Below the pieces are notes generated by a model that saw nothing but the letters and a program-made list of their open reading frames with translations, did not search any database and was not told the DNA's origin. Below, piece after piece: positions 44,467-52,870 of a stretch of 64,000 nt of DNA. Made by a program: the position numbers and the translations under genes. Within the stretch, counting starts at the first letter, position 1. Each line of letters begins with the position of its first letter. The stretch comes from Paracrocinitomix mangrovi (GTDB lineage: Bacteria > Bacteroidota > Bacteroidia > Flavobacteriales_D > Crocinitomicaceae). The stretch covers positions 310,001 through 374,000 of the forward strand of contig NZ_CP091819.1 of the NCBI RefSeq assembly GCF_019740355.2. The letters are read 5' to 3'.

Positions 44467-45493
44467 AATACCTGACAATAAAAGTTTCACTGCCATCTAC
44501 ATATTCACCTTCATTAATGGCAGGAGTCCATGCAGGCATGTTTTTAACCATCTGTTGAATTTCCTCTAATTGACAAGGGGAAACATTACCGGCAATAATT
44601 TGTTCAAATGAAACTTCTCCTGAAGCTGAGACATGGATCATCACTTCAACTTCGTTTTTAAATCCTTCTTTACAAAATCCGGTAGTTGTTTTAATATACT
44701 TCTTTAAATCACTGAATCCGCTAGGGTAGTGGGCTCCTCTACTTAAACTAGAGAAGATGTCATTTTTACCCTTTCTGTAAATTTCACCTTTAATGAATCT
44801 ACCATCTTTGAAATGTAAAATGGATTGTTTTTTCTTTTTTCTTCCGGTATAATTAACCCATTTACCGTGTGGAAAACCATTTTGGAAATTAATTACACTT
44901 TTTACCTTCCCAGATAAAAAGTAATCTCTTTTAATTCCATTTCCATCTTTAACCTGAATTCCTCCATCTACACTGTAGGCCATAATTAATCTACGTTTCT
45001 TGTATTTGTCAGATGGGTTTTTATCTAGATATTCATCATTTTCAACCTGAATGGTATGAATCTGTCCGTTTGAATAGTATTCCCAACTAGTGTCAATTTG
45101 AGCACCTAAATCATAACGTTGAATAGATTTTAAATTTCCGTTTTCATAGTACTTTCGAATCTCTCCATGAGCTATTCCATATTGAAAATCATACGAAGCA
45201 CTCAAAGTACCATCTTCATAATAGAATAAGAATTTACCCATTCTGTTGGCATCATTCATTTTGCCTTTGTAATACCCCAACATTTGAAGATTGTTGGTAG
45301 AAACGTAATAGTCTTTTACCTCCAACAGAGAGTCGGGTCTGAATTTGGTTTTTCTATAGTAAGTAGCTTCATCTTTTTGAGTCACTACCCAATGTTGATC
45401 TAGATACAAGGTGTCAGATTCTCTTGTAGCTGCCTGGGTAAAGGACAGTTTAAATGTCAAAAGGAATAATATGGTAAATAGTAGTTTTTTCAA
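44465..45493 (-). CDS. Secreted MORN-repeat protein with TonB-C-like end
   Basis: 342 aa. Signal peptide (about 1-19, LTFKLSFTQ). Several MORN_2-type repeats of the YwqK kind: GKFLFYYEDGTLSASYDF, HGEIRKYYENGNLKS, TSWEYYSNGQIHTI, GKWVNYTG. The C-terminus (about 265-342) reads NEVEVMIHVSASGEVSFEQI ... WTPAINEGEYVDGSETF, the TonB C-terminal-like fold. Common in Bacteroidota outer-envelope proteins; partner unknown. It starts in the last 4 bp of mtaB, so it is translated from the same message. Confidence 0.8.
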   Translation of the reverse strand: MKKLLFTILFLLTFKLSFTQAATRESDTLYLDQHWVVTQKDEATYYRKTKFRPDSLLEVKDYYVSTNNLQMLGYYKGKMNDANRMGKFLFYYEDGTLSASYDFQYGIAHGEIRKYYENGNLKSIQRYDLGAQIDTSWEYYSNGQIHTIQVENDEYLDKNPSDKYKKRRLIMAYSVDGGIQVKDGNGIKRDYFLSGKVKSVINFQNGFPHGKWVNYTGRKKKKQSILHFKDGRFIKGEIYRKGKNDIFSSLSRGAHYPSGFSDLKKYIKTTTGFCKEGFKNEVEVMIHVSASGEVSFEQIIAGNVSPCQLEEIQQMVKNMPAWTPAINEGEYVDGSETFIVRY

Positions 45494-46800
45494 TTTGCCA
45501 GTTCGTGTATTTTAACTTTGACAGTACCATCTCTGTCAATTTCTGTCAATGTAACTTCAACTATTTGGTTGATTAATTGTGGATCAAATGCTGTTTTTAC
45601 TTTCACGTAATTTTCAGTAAATCCATTAATCATGCCTTCGTTGTCGTCAGCCTCAAACAATACTTTGAATGTCTTTCCTATTTGGCTTTCATAAAAAGCT
45701 CTTCTTTTCTTTTCAGAAAGTATTTGAAGTTGTTTGCTTCTCTCTCTTCTAACATTAACCGGAACAACTTCTCCTAATTTTCTTGCAGTAGTGTTTGCTC
45801 TTTCTGAATACGTAAATACATGTAAATAAGATACATCCAATTCCTTAACGAAATTAATAGTTTTATTGAATTCTTCATCAGTTTCGCCAGGATATCCTAC
45901 AATAACATCTACACCAATACAACAATCAGGCATTAATTTTTTGATAGTGGCAACCCTATCAGTATATAAATCAGTGAGATATTTTCTTCTCATGGATTTC
46001 AATAAGTTGTCTGATCCAGACTGCAGAGGGATGTGAAAATGCGGAACAAAATTATTTGAATTAGCTACAAAATGGATAATGTCATTCGACAACAAATTAG
46101 GTTCAATGGATGAAATTCTCCAGCGATCTATCCCTTCAATTTTGTCAAACTCCTGAACTAATTGGTAAAAATTTTCATCACCCTCCTGTCCAAAATCGCC
46201 AATATTTACGCCCGTTAAAACAACTTCTCTAACATCTGTTTTTGCAATAGCCTTAGCTTCTTCAACAGTTTCTGCAATACTTGCGTTTCTACTTTTACCT
46301 CTTGCTAAAGGGATGGTACAAAATGAACAGAAATAGTCACAGCCATCCTGAATTTTTAAAAAGGTTCTGGTGCGATCACCAATTGAATATGAAGGAACGA
46401 AAGTGTTAGTTTCCTTAATGTTATTATTTAAAACTGTAGCTTCTTCTTGTTTTTCAAGTGATTCAATATGCTCAAGAATATTGAATTTTTCATTGGCGCC
46501 TAAAACTAAATCTACACCTGGAATTTCAGAAATTTCTGTTGGTTTTAGTTGAGCATAGCAGCCAATCATAGTTATAAAAGCATCAGGATTAATTTTTAAT
46601 GCTCTTCTAACAATGTTTCTACATTTTTTATCAGCATTTTCTGTAACTGAACAGGTGTTTATCACAAAAATGTCAGGTCGATCATTGAAATCGACTTTTG
46701 CAAATCCTTGATCTTCGAAATTCCTAGCAATTGTAGAAGTTTCAGAGAAGTTTAATTTGCAACCCAATGTGTAAAACGCCACCTTTTTATACTGACTCAT
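45490..46800 (-). CDS. mtaB: tRNA threonylcarbamoyladenosine methylthiotransferase
   Basis: 436 aa. UPF0004 domain with three Fe-S cysteines (C14 in LGCKLN, C50 in NTCSVT, C81 in IGCYAQ), then a radical-SAM domain with CDYFCSFC (C154, C158, C161; CxxxCxxC) and a C-terminal TRAM domain. The TLGCKLN form and total length mark MtaB rather than MiaB or RimO. It adds a methylthio group to t6A37 of tRNAs. Its ATG lies only 4 bp after the TATCTTTG element, so the transcript may have almost no leader. Confidence 0.93.
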   Translation of the reverse strand: MSQYKKVAFYTLGCKLNFSETSTIARNFEDQGFAKVDFNDRPDIFVINTCSVTENADKKCRNIVRRALKINPDAFITMIGCYAQLKPTEISEIPGVDLVLGANEKFNILEHIESLEKQEEATVLNNNIKETNTFVPSYSIGDRTRTFLKIQDGCDYFCSFCTIPLARGKSRNASIAETVEEAKAIAKTDVREVVLTGVNIGDFGQEGDENFYQLVQEFDKIEGIDRWRISSIEPNLLSNDIIHFVANSNNFVPHFHIPLQSGSDNLLKSMRRKYLTDLYTDRVATIKKLMPDCCIGVDVIVGYPGETDEEFNKTINFVKELDVSYLHVFTYSERANTTARKLGEVVPVNVRRERSKQLQILSEKKRRAFYESQIGKTFKVLFEADDNEGMINGFTENYVKVKTAFDPQLINQIVEVTLTEIDRDGTVKVKIHELAN

Positions 46801-46804
46801 GCTG

Positions 46805-46812
46805 CAAAGATA
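46805..46812 (-). promoter_or_regulatory. -7 promoter element directly before mtaB
   Basis: TATCTTTG on minus with four bases (CAGC) before the ATG at 46800. Transcription a few bases past the element would begin at, or next to, the start codon. Confidence 0.6.
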
Positions 46813-46853
46813 GCTAATTACCTAAAAGCAATAGGTAAGGAGCAAGGCATAAA

Positions 46854-46881
46854 AAAAGCCCTTCAATATTGAAAGGCTTTT
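46854..46881 (-). terminator. Rho-independent terminator after the DUF3276 gene
   Basis: AAAAGCC (46854-46860) and GGCTTTT (46875-46881) around the palindrome TTCAATATTGAA, then seven T on minus. It separates the DUF3276 unit from mtaB. Confidence 0.87.
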
Positions 46882-46897
46882 AAATGATTTATCGTGA

Positions 46898-47215
46898 TTA
46901 AAGTTCCTCGAAAGTAACTTCTTCTTCTTCGGTTTCTGTTCTCTCTTCTGGTTTTTTGTACTCTCCAGTGTCCCACAACTCTTTTATTTTACCCAGCGCC
47001 TCGGTCATTCCTTCATTGAATTTTTCGAAGTCTTCTTTGTAAAGGAAAATTTTGTGTTTCTCATACTCCGGTCTACCATCATATTCTCCTGTTCTCTTGC
47101 TCTCCGTAATTGTCAAGTAAAGATCTTTTCCTCTGGTAGTTTTAACGTCAAAAAAATAAGTTCTTTTCCCTGCCTTAACTCGCTTCGAAAAAACTTCGTC
47201 GTTTCTCTCGTTCAT
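46898..47215 (-). CDS. PUR-like nucleic-acid-binding protein (DUF3276)
   Basis: 105 aa. The first 80 residues (VFSKRVKAGKRTYFFDVKTTRGKDLYLTITESKR ... KHKIFLYKEDFEKF) match the short DUF3276 domain, related to the PUR repeat of eukaryotic Pur-alpha, which binds single-stranded nucleic acid. The C-terminal 25 residues are almost all acidic or Thr. It is very widely conserved in Bacteroidota. Single gene with a clear terminator; located between miaA and mtaB, both tRNA-modification genes. Confidence 0.9.
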   Translation of the reverse strand: MNERNDEVFSKRVKAGKRTYFFDVKTTRGKDLYLTITESKRTGEYDGRPEYEKHKIFLYKEDFEKFNEGMTEALGKIKELWDTGEYKKPEERTETEEEEVTFEEL

Positions 47216-47276
47216 CTTTCCCTTTTATTTTAATTTAGATTTCACAAATTTATAATTTCTGAACAAATTCGGAAAT

Positions 47277-48200
47277 TTATTTGGATTTATTTAAATCGAT
47301 AAAGTCAATGATGCTTGAAGTGTCATCATGATTAAACCAATTTACATCCTCATTTTTCCTGAACCAGGTGTATTGCTTCTTAGCAAATCTCCTGCTGTTT
47401 CGTTTAACTAATTCAATTGTTTTTTCCAGATCATATTCTCCTTCAAAATAAGGTTCAAATTCTTGATATCCCACTGTTTTAAATGCTTTGCAAGTACTGT
47501 AAGGTAAAAGTTCTCGAACCTCATTTTCCAATCCGGATTCAATCATTTGATCAACTCTTTGATTAATCCGTTCATATAATCTTTCCAAATCCATTTCAAG
47601 TCCTATCCAAATGGTTTCAAAACCTCTTTCTTTTGGCTTTTGTTGACGTAGATTGGAATATTTTTCACCAGTAATTTGATAAACTTCAAGCGCTCTCATT
47701 ACCCTTCTGGGGTTTTTCATATCACTTTCATTATAAAATTCAGGATCAATTTGTTTAACTTCTTGAGATAAGACTTCTAAACCTTCCTTTTGCCAGCGGT
47801 CAAAAAGTTCTTTTCTAATTTGCTGGTCTGATGGAATATCGTCAATTCCGTAACACAATCCGTTAATATACAAACCACTGCCACCAACGGCTACACAATA
47901 ATCATTTTCTTTGAATATTTCATCCAAAGTTTGAATTGCATCTGCCTCATACATGCCGGCAGTGTAATAATCTTTAATAGATCTAGAGTTGATGAAATAG
48001 TGTTTAACGGCTTCAAGTTCAGATTTATCGGGTTTGGCAGTGCCAATTTCCATTTCTTTATAAAACTGCCTTGAATCTGTTGAAATAATGGGACAATTAA
48101 GATGCTGAGCAATTTTAATACTCATTGCAGTTTTACCTACTGCTGTAGGTCCAACGATTACAATTAAAGTTTTAGATTTCTGTTGATTTAGCTCAGCCAT
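47277..48200 (-). CDS. miaA: tRNA dimethylallyltransferase
   Basis: 307 aa. P-loop GPTAVGKT (17-24), ISTDSRQFYKEMEIGTAKP, the second-substrate region ALEVYQITGEKYS and the late SRRFAKKQYTWFRK. It transfers a dimethylallyl group to A37 of tRNAs reading codons beginning with U. Its start overlaps the end of the HTH-KdsC gene by 13 bp, so it is the last gene of the coupled operon that begins near 51.3 kb. Confidence 0.95.
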   Translation of the reverse strand: MAELNQQKSKTLIVIVGPTAVGKTAMSIKIAQHLNCPIISTDSRQFYKEMEIGTAKPDKSELEAVKHYFINSRSIKDYYTAGMYEADAIQTLDEIFKENDYCVAVGGSGLYINGLCYGIDDIPSDQQIRKELFDRWQKEGLEVLSQEVKQIDPEFYNESDMKNPRRVMRALEVYQITGEKYSNLRQQKPKERGFETIWIGLEMDLERLYERINQRVDQMIESGLENEVRELLPYSTCKAFKTVGYQEFEPYFEGEYDLEKTIELVKRNSRRFAKKQYTWFRKNEDVNWFNHDDTSSIIDFIDLNKSK

Positions 48201-48853
48201 TCGTCATACAGCTCTCTGATACAACCATGACCTCCATTTTTCTGTAAAATGATATCAACTTTGCGTTTTACTTCACTTACTGCATCTGCCGGACAGGCTG
48301 TTAATCCAACTGCTTCTATAATATCCATGTCATTGATGTCATCACCCACATAAGCCACTTCTTCTAGCTTAATATCTAAGTTTTTTAACCAGCCATTTAA
48401 TATTTCAAGCTTGCTTTCTGAACCTACATACACATGCTCAATCCCAAGTAAATCTGCTCTATCCTTAATGACTTGAAATTTTTTACCGTGTGAGATAATA
48501 CCAACTTTGGTTCCTTTTTTTACCAATGCTTTTATGGCAATACCATCCTTGGCGTTGTATCTTTTTATTTGATCACCATTCTCAGTAAAATACATTCCCC
48601 CATCAGTCATAGTGCCATCAACGTCAAGAATCAACATCTTAATATTATGATCATCAAACTGATGAAGTTTTTTAAGATCCTTTAGCACTAGTACATCAAT
48701 TGGCATATTAAAATAAGCAGCAATATCAATTAATTCATCCGGAGTAGGTTCAATTATTCGAACCTTAGGTATGCGAATACTTTTTTCAAATTCGGTTATG
48801 CTCATACCGTGTTTTTCACATAGATGAAGGATATTGCTGTTATATATATTCAT
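48188..48853 (-). CDS. KdsC-like HAD phosphatase fused to an N-terminal HTH-like domain
   Basis: 221 aa; plain KdsC is about 170-190. The HAD part (72-221) has LILDVDGTMTDGG (D77 nucleophile, D79), AKDGIAIKAL, IISHGKK, VGDDINDMDI (D171, D172) and the KdsC tail GGHGCIREL. KdsC removes phosphate from Kdo-8-phosphate in lipopolysaccharide synthesis. The extra head (about 6-60) reads NILHLCEKHGMSITEFEKS ... DELIDIAAYFNMPIDVLV, the pattern of an XRE/Cro helix-turn-helix but with a shortened recognition segment. It follows the DAHP synthase by 29 bp. The fusion could be regulatory, or simply an interaction domain. Confidence 0.82.
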   Translation of the reverse strand: MNIYNSNILHLCEKHGMSITEFEKSIRIPKVRIIEPTPDELIDIAAYFNMPIDVLVLKDLKKLHQFDDHNIKMLILDVDGTMTDGGMYFTENGDQIKRYNAKDGIAIKALVKKGTKVGIISHGKKFQVIKDRADLLGIEHVYVGSESKLEILNGWLKNLDIKLEEVAYVGDDINDMDIIEAVGLTACPADAVSEVKRKVDIILQKNGGHGCIRELYDEWLS

Positions 48854-48882
48854 TTAATATGTTTATTGAAATTTACTAAAAA

Positions 48883-49881
48883 CTAGACAATTTTACGACC
48901 AACAGCTGCAGCAATTGGTTGTAAAGAATCCAATAATTTTTCAAATGACGGGTGATCTAATTGTTGTGAAGCATCTGATTTAGCTACAGATGGGTCAGGG
49001 TGAACTTCAATTAATAATCCATCAACTCCCATAGCAACGCAAGCTCTGGTTAAGTCTGGAACTCCATATGCATGTCCCATAGCGTGTGATGGATCTAAAA
49101 CAACCGGTAGATTTGTATACTCTTTTAAATAGCTTACACCACATAAATCCAGCGTGAATCTTGTTTTAGTTTCAAATGTTCTGATACCCCTTTCGCACAA
49201 AATTACATTTGGATTTCCACCTGAAAGAATAAATTCAGCACATTGAACAAACTCCTGCAATGTTGTTCCAAACCCTCTTTTAATTAGAACTGGTTTTGTG
49301 GTTTTTGCGCAAGCTTTAAGAATCCCATGGTCATACATTGATTTTGCACCAATTTGAATCACGTCAGAATATTCTATTACTTCATCAACATGCGTGGCAT
49401 CTCTAACTTCTGTAATGATAGTCAAACCATGCTCTTCCTTCATTTTCTTAAGTAACTTCAAGCCTTCTAATCCTAATCCTTGAAAACTATAAGGAGAGGT
49501 TCTAGGTTTGTAACAACCTCCTCTAAGAGTTGTTAGATTTAAACTTTTCAATAAAGCAGATGATTGCTGAATTTGTGGTTCGCTTTCAACTGAACATGGA
49601 CCTGCAATTACAATTGTATTGTTAGAATTTCCTCCAATCTCAACATCACCAATTTTAACCGTTCTTGTTCTGTTCAAATAAGATCTGGCAGATAACTGCA
49701 TATCCGTATCAAATACAAACGTTTCAGTGGCTAATGATTTATATTCTTGAGGCAATTCTTTCATGCTTGAAGAAGTGATCACAACATATTTGTCCCCTTC
49801 TTTAAACATAAAAGCTTTTAAATCCTCTGCAATGGCTAATGCTTTTTCATTTCCAATGTTTTCGCTAAAATGTGCGATCAT
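48883..49881 (-). CDS. DAHP synthase, type I-beta
   Basis: 332 aa. An N-terminal ferredoxin-like domain (about 1-70), as in Thermotoga DAHP synthase, then the barrel with IAGPCSVES, LRGGCYKPRTSPYSFQG, IQIGAKSMYD, KPVLIKRGF, ILCERGIRTFETKTR, DPSHAMGHA and IEVHPDPSVAKSD. The KPRTS motif marks erythrose-4-phosphate use and separates it from Kdo-8-phosphate synthase (KANRSS). It condenses E4P with PEP in the first step of the shikimate pathway. The ATG overlaps the end of the RPE-CBS gene by 4 bp. Confidence 0.93.
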   Translation of the reverse strand: MIAHFSENIGNEKALAIAEDLKAFMFKEGDKYVVITSSSMKELPQEYKSLATETFVFDTDMQLSARSYLNRTRTVKIGDVEIGGNSNNTIVIAGPCSVESEPQIQQSSALLKSLNLTTLRGGCYKPRTSPYSFQGLGLEGLKLLKKMKEEHGLTIITEVRDATHVDEVIEYSDVIQIGAKSMYDHGILKACAKTTKPVLIKRGFGTTLQEFVQCAEFILSGGNPNVILCERGIRTFETKTRFTLDLCGVSYLKEYTNLPVVLDPSHAMGHAYGVPDLTRACVAMGVDGLLIEVHPDPSVAKSDASQQLDHPSFEKLLDSLQPIAAAVGRKIV

Positions 49882-50888
49882 AATTCTCCTTTAATTAGGT
49901 TCATAAAGTTGATGGTTCCTATAGCTTTATTGTGATCGTCTATAACCGGCAAATAAACTATAGGCATACTTTCTTTTTTAATAAATCTCAATAATTGATG
50001 AACAGTATAAGTTCCCTTAACGCTTAAAGGGTTTCTATTAATCATTTTTGAAACATTAATATTGTTCAAATCATTAATACTGGTTAACAATCCTCTTCTC
50101 AAATCAGCATTTCCAATAATCCCTACAAATTCTTCACTTTGATTTAATATCATAACAAAGCCTAACTTCCCTTCATTCATTGTTCTTAGCAAGCTTTGAA
50201 GATTTAAATCACTTTCAAAGATAACAGGTGATTCATCTAAATCTTTCATGAAATCGCGCACTTGAAAATGAGATTCAATTTCATTCAATTTAAGATTGAG
50301 TAAGGCAGAATTTATATTGGTAGAATTAAACAGGTAAGATCCGGACACTGAAGCATAAACTCCCATATTTCTTAATATGAAAGATACTTCTGCATTAACA
50401 CCTCCATCCACATGCACTTTTTTGTGCGGATACTTGCTTTGAAATGCTCTTATTCTTCTAAAATTTCGTTTATCAAAAACTCCTCCGCTTTCTCCAGGAA
50501 TAGTGCACATGAAAAGTATAAAATCAAAGTCTTGTGCATATTGACTAAAAACATCTATCGGCGTTTCAGTTGTAATTGCAAGTCCTAATTGACCCGAGAA
50601 TTCTTTAGGGATATCAAGGTTTTTATCTACTAAATCTTCGTATTGAAAAGTGACATATTCAATATCAAAAGACTGAAGCGCTGGAATAAACCTTTTTGCA
50701 TCAGTTGTAATGATGTGTAAATCTATTGGAATGTGAGACGATTGCTGTATTTGATCAATATCTGTAAAGACGTTTAAGTCATCTTTGCAATCAACATGAA
50801 TCATATCTACATGACTTTCATTTAAGTCTTGAATAGTCTGTGACAGTGCTTGTTGCTTGTCCGAGTATATTGATGCAGATATTTTCAT
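49878..50888 (-). CDS. Ribulose-phosphate 3-epimerase-like barrel fused to a CBS pair
   Basis: 336 aa from ATG 50888, which overlaps the lipoprotein stop by ATGA. The first 190 residues are an RPE-type barrel: SASIYS, MIHVDCKDD (H31, D33), PIDLHII (H58), FMCTIPGESGG and KVHVDGGVNAE (D161). All four metal ligands of RPE are kept, but the Met residues next to the first two differ (K35, I59), so the substrate may not be ribulose-5-phosphate. Residues 210-336 are two CBS domains of the type found on KdsD/KpsF arabinose-5-phosphate isomerase, with GIIGNADLRRGLL (KdsD: GIxTDGDLRR) and LPVIDDHNKAIGTINFMNLI. I know of no such fusion. It is coupled to DAHP synthase. Confidence 0.83.
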   Translation of the reverse strand: MKISASIYSDKQQALSQTIQDLNESHVDMIHVDCKDDLNVFTDIDQIQQSSHIPIDLHIITTDAKRFIPALQSFDIEYVTFQYEDLVDKNLDIPKEFSGQLGLAITTETPIDVFSQYAQDFDFILFMCTIPGESGGVFDKRNFRRIRAFQSKYPHKKVHVDGGVNAEVSFILRNMGVYASVSGSYLFNSTNINSALLNLKLNEIESHFQVRDFMKDLDESPVIFESDLNLQSLLRTMNEGKLGFVMILNQSEEFVGIIGNADLRRGLLTSINDLNNINVSKMINRNPLSVKGTYTVHQLLRFIKKESMPIVYLPVIDDHNKAIGTINFMNLIKGEL

Positions 50889-51280
50889 TTCTCGATTTCG
50901 TAAAAATTTTCGTTGCAAATAGCAATGCGAAAATTCGCTCCTAAAAATACGGCTTCTTTTAAATCTTCTTCTAATTGTTGAATGTTTTCCTTTTCATTTT
51001 CAGGAATTTCTTCAATGTCACTTGACTGTACCATTTTTAGTATAATAGATCCCTCTCCTTCAGACATGTCGGTAGAAGTCAGCTGTATTGAATGTTTATG
51101 TTCAAAAATGAGGTTGTTGGCTTCAAAGTAATCTGCTAAGGGCTCCACAAAAGACTTCATATCCTCTGAAAAATAGATCTCTAGATTTCCTCTGGTATAT
51201 TTTTCTCCAAAACTTGTTTGACAAGCCGATAATATCAGGATAGCTGAAAAAAGTAAGAAGTATGTAAATTTAGGACGAAT
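50885..51280 (-). CDS. Small lipoprotein with an apparent ATT start
   Basis: 131 aa if started at ATT 51280, giving an ideal lipoprotein signal: RPK, hydrophobic core FLLFSAILIL, lipobox SAC. The ATG at 51334 lies upstream of the TATCTTTG promoter element (51308-51301), inside the divergent gene, and its extra residues would spoil the signal; no ATG, GTG or TTG lies between. The mature part is acidic, with no recognised domain. It heads the RPE-CBS / DAHP synthase / HTH-KdsC / miaA operon and is coupled by ATGA to the RPE-CBS gene. Confidence 0.7.
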   Translation of the reverse strand: MRPKFTYFLLFSAILILSACQTSFGEKYTRGNLEIYFSEDMKSFVEPLADYFEANNLIFEHKHSIQLTSTDMSEGEGSIILKMVQSSDIEEIPENEKENIQQLEEDLKEAVFLGANFRIAICNENFYEIEK

Positions 51281-51300
51281 AACTATAAATATTTGGCTTG

Positions 51301-51308
51301 CAAAGATA
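51301..51308 (-). promoter_or_regulatory. -7 promoter element of the RPE-CBS operon
   Basis: TATCTTTG on minus, about 21 bp before the proposed ATT start. It lies 7 bp before the ATG of the divergent plus-strand gene. Confidence 0.6.
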
Positions 51309-51314
51309 GGAGAT

Positions 51315-52145
51315 ATGATTGACTTTACGAACAAGATTTATGAAGGAAGCGAAGGAAGATTGTCACTATTTGATTGTGAAATACCTGAAAACGCAAAAGC
51401 TGTGATTCTTTTTATTCACGGATACAAAGGGTATAAAGATTGGGGTGCCTGGAATTTGATGCAAAAATCTTTTGTAGATAATGGATTTGGTTTTGTCAAG
51501 TTTAATCTTTCTCACAATGGTGGTACAGTTGATGAACCCATTGATTTTCCTGACCTTGATGCCTTTGGGCATAATACATACAGTAAAGAATTATATGATA
51601 TAAAAGTGATGGTGAATGAAACGTATAGAATGATTCATCAAGAACTGGAGTTGGATATCCCTCTTTATTTGTTAGGTCATAGTAGAGGTGGAGGAGATGC
51701 TGTTTTGTATGCTTCAACTGATAATAGGGTGGCCAAAGTTGTTTCCTTAGCAGGGATTTCTGACATTGCCTCAAGATTTCCGAAGGGTGATGAATTGTTA
51801 GATTGGGAAAGAGAAGGAGTAAGGTATGTTCTCAACGGTAGAACGCATCAGGAGATGCCACATTTTTATGAGTTTTATACTGACTTTATTGCCCATCAAA
51901 GTGAGTTAGATATTCAAAAGGCTGCAGAAAACTTGAAAGTCCCTTTTTTACAAATACATGGTGATATGGATGAAGCTGTTTCAATCTCAGAAGGACTTTC
52001 GTTAGCTAATTGGACAGATACTCGTGTTCATATTATAAAAGGTGGAGGGCATACTTTTGGTATGCAACAACCCTGGGAAAAGGATAGTTTACCTGATGAA
52101 ATGTATGAAGTAATACAGGCAGCTTTGGAATTTTTTAATAGTTAG
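51315..52145 (+). CDS. Alpha/beta hydrolase (dienelactone hydrolase-like)
   Basis: 276 aa, no signal peptide. FIHGYKGYKDWGAWN opens the fold; the nucleophile elbow is LGHSRGGGDAV (S123), the acid is in HGDMDEAV (D219) and the His in GGGHTFG (H246). Substrate unknown. Its 5' end is divergent from the RPE-CBS operon and their transcripts start within 40 bp of each other. It is followed after 73 bp by a lipoprotein. Confidence 0.85.
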   Translation: MIDFTNKIYEGSEGRLSLFDCEIPENAKAVILFIHGYKGYKDWGAWNLMQKSFVDNGFGFVKFNLSHNGGTVDEPIDFPDLDAFGHNTYSKELYDIKVMVNETYRMIHQELELDIPLYLLGHSRGGGDAVLYASTDNRVAKVVSLAGISDIASRFPKGDELLDWEREGVRYVLNGRTHQEMPHFYEFYTDFIAHQSELDIQKAAENLKVPFLQIHGDMDEAVSISEGLSLANWTDTRVHIIKGGGHTFGMQQPWEKDSLPDEMYEVIQAALEFFNS

Positions 52146-52218
52146 GTATTTTTTACTTAAACGTTTAGTTTGTGGCATGAAACTTGTTTGATACCGGTCG
52201 AACGCAAAAAATAGTTTT

Positions 52219-52803
52219 ATGAAACAATTAATTTATTCAACCTTAGTTGCACTACCACTTATGGCCACTTTAAATAGTTGCAACAAACCAGATTTTACAA
52301 ATGGAGTATCTACATCAATTGAAGTGAGTGAACCTGGTAGGCAAATAATTCATTCAGGTGAAGAATTGACCAGTTTGACCTATGTTAGTACATCAAATTT
52401 TGTGCATGAAGAGAGAGGGAAAGTAGAGGAAGAGGAGTTTAAAAAAGGATATTCGGTAATGGACTTTACTGTGAATCGAGTATGGGTTTCAACAGTAGAA
52501 GTAGTTGACTACAGTCATGTTGATCTTGATCCAAACATCACTGATTTAAGTGATCATTTAGAAAGTTTTGAGTTACAAATTTGGAACAGTAATTTTGAAG
52601 GAGAACCTAAGGTGTTAGCAATTGGAACTGCTGAGGGGTATTTGGAATCATCTGATTTAAATTTTTACCAATACACACAACTTTACCCAGACTTTATATT
52701 GACTTTGAATGGGAAATATACTTCCCAACCCGGAACAAGGTCACTTTTAATTAATGTTCATATAGGAATTTCGTATGACTATACAGTTAAGAAAATCAAA
52801 TAG
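52219..52803 (+). CDS. Lipoprotein, unknown function
   Basis: 194 aa. Lipobox LNSC. The body is beta-strand-like with few Lys and an Asp/Glu/Ser-rich composition (SEPGRQIIHSGEELTSLTYVSTSN, DLSDHLESFELQIWNS) and ends SLLINVHIGISYDYTVKKIK. No domain is recognised. It has a clear terminator after its stop. Confidence 0.65.
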   Translation: MKQLIYSTLVALPLMATLNSCNKPDFTNGVSTSIEVSEPGRQIIHSGEELTSLTYVSTSNFVHEERGKVEEEEFKKGYSVMDFTVNRVWVSTVEVVDYSHVDLDPNITDLSDHLESFELQIWNSNFEGEPKVLAIGTAEGYLESSDLNFYQYTQLYPDFILTLNGKYTSQPGTRSLLINVHIGISYDYTVKKIK

Positions 52804-52810
52804 AATTGAA

Positions 52811-52838
52811 AAGGGGAGAATAATTGCTCCTCTTTTTT
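52811..52838 (+). terminator. Rho-independent terminator after the 194-aa lipoprotein gene
   Basis: AAGGGGAG (52811-52818) and CTCCTCTT (52827-52834) around AATAATTG, then a T-run. It also faces the convergent dacB gene, whose stop is 33 bp away. Confidence 0.87.
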
Positions 52839-52870
52839 TATGAATAATTTGTAAGATTCTATGAGATTTT

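Noticed and set aside
50885-51334. 149-aa lipoprotein from ATG 51334
   Set aside because: That ATG is upstream of the gene's promoter element and inside the divergent hydrolase gene; the extra residues spoil the lipoprotein signal.
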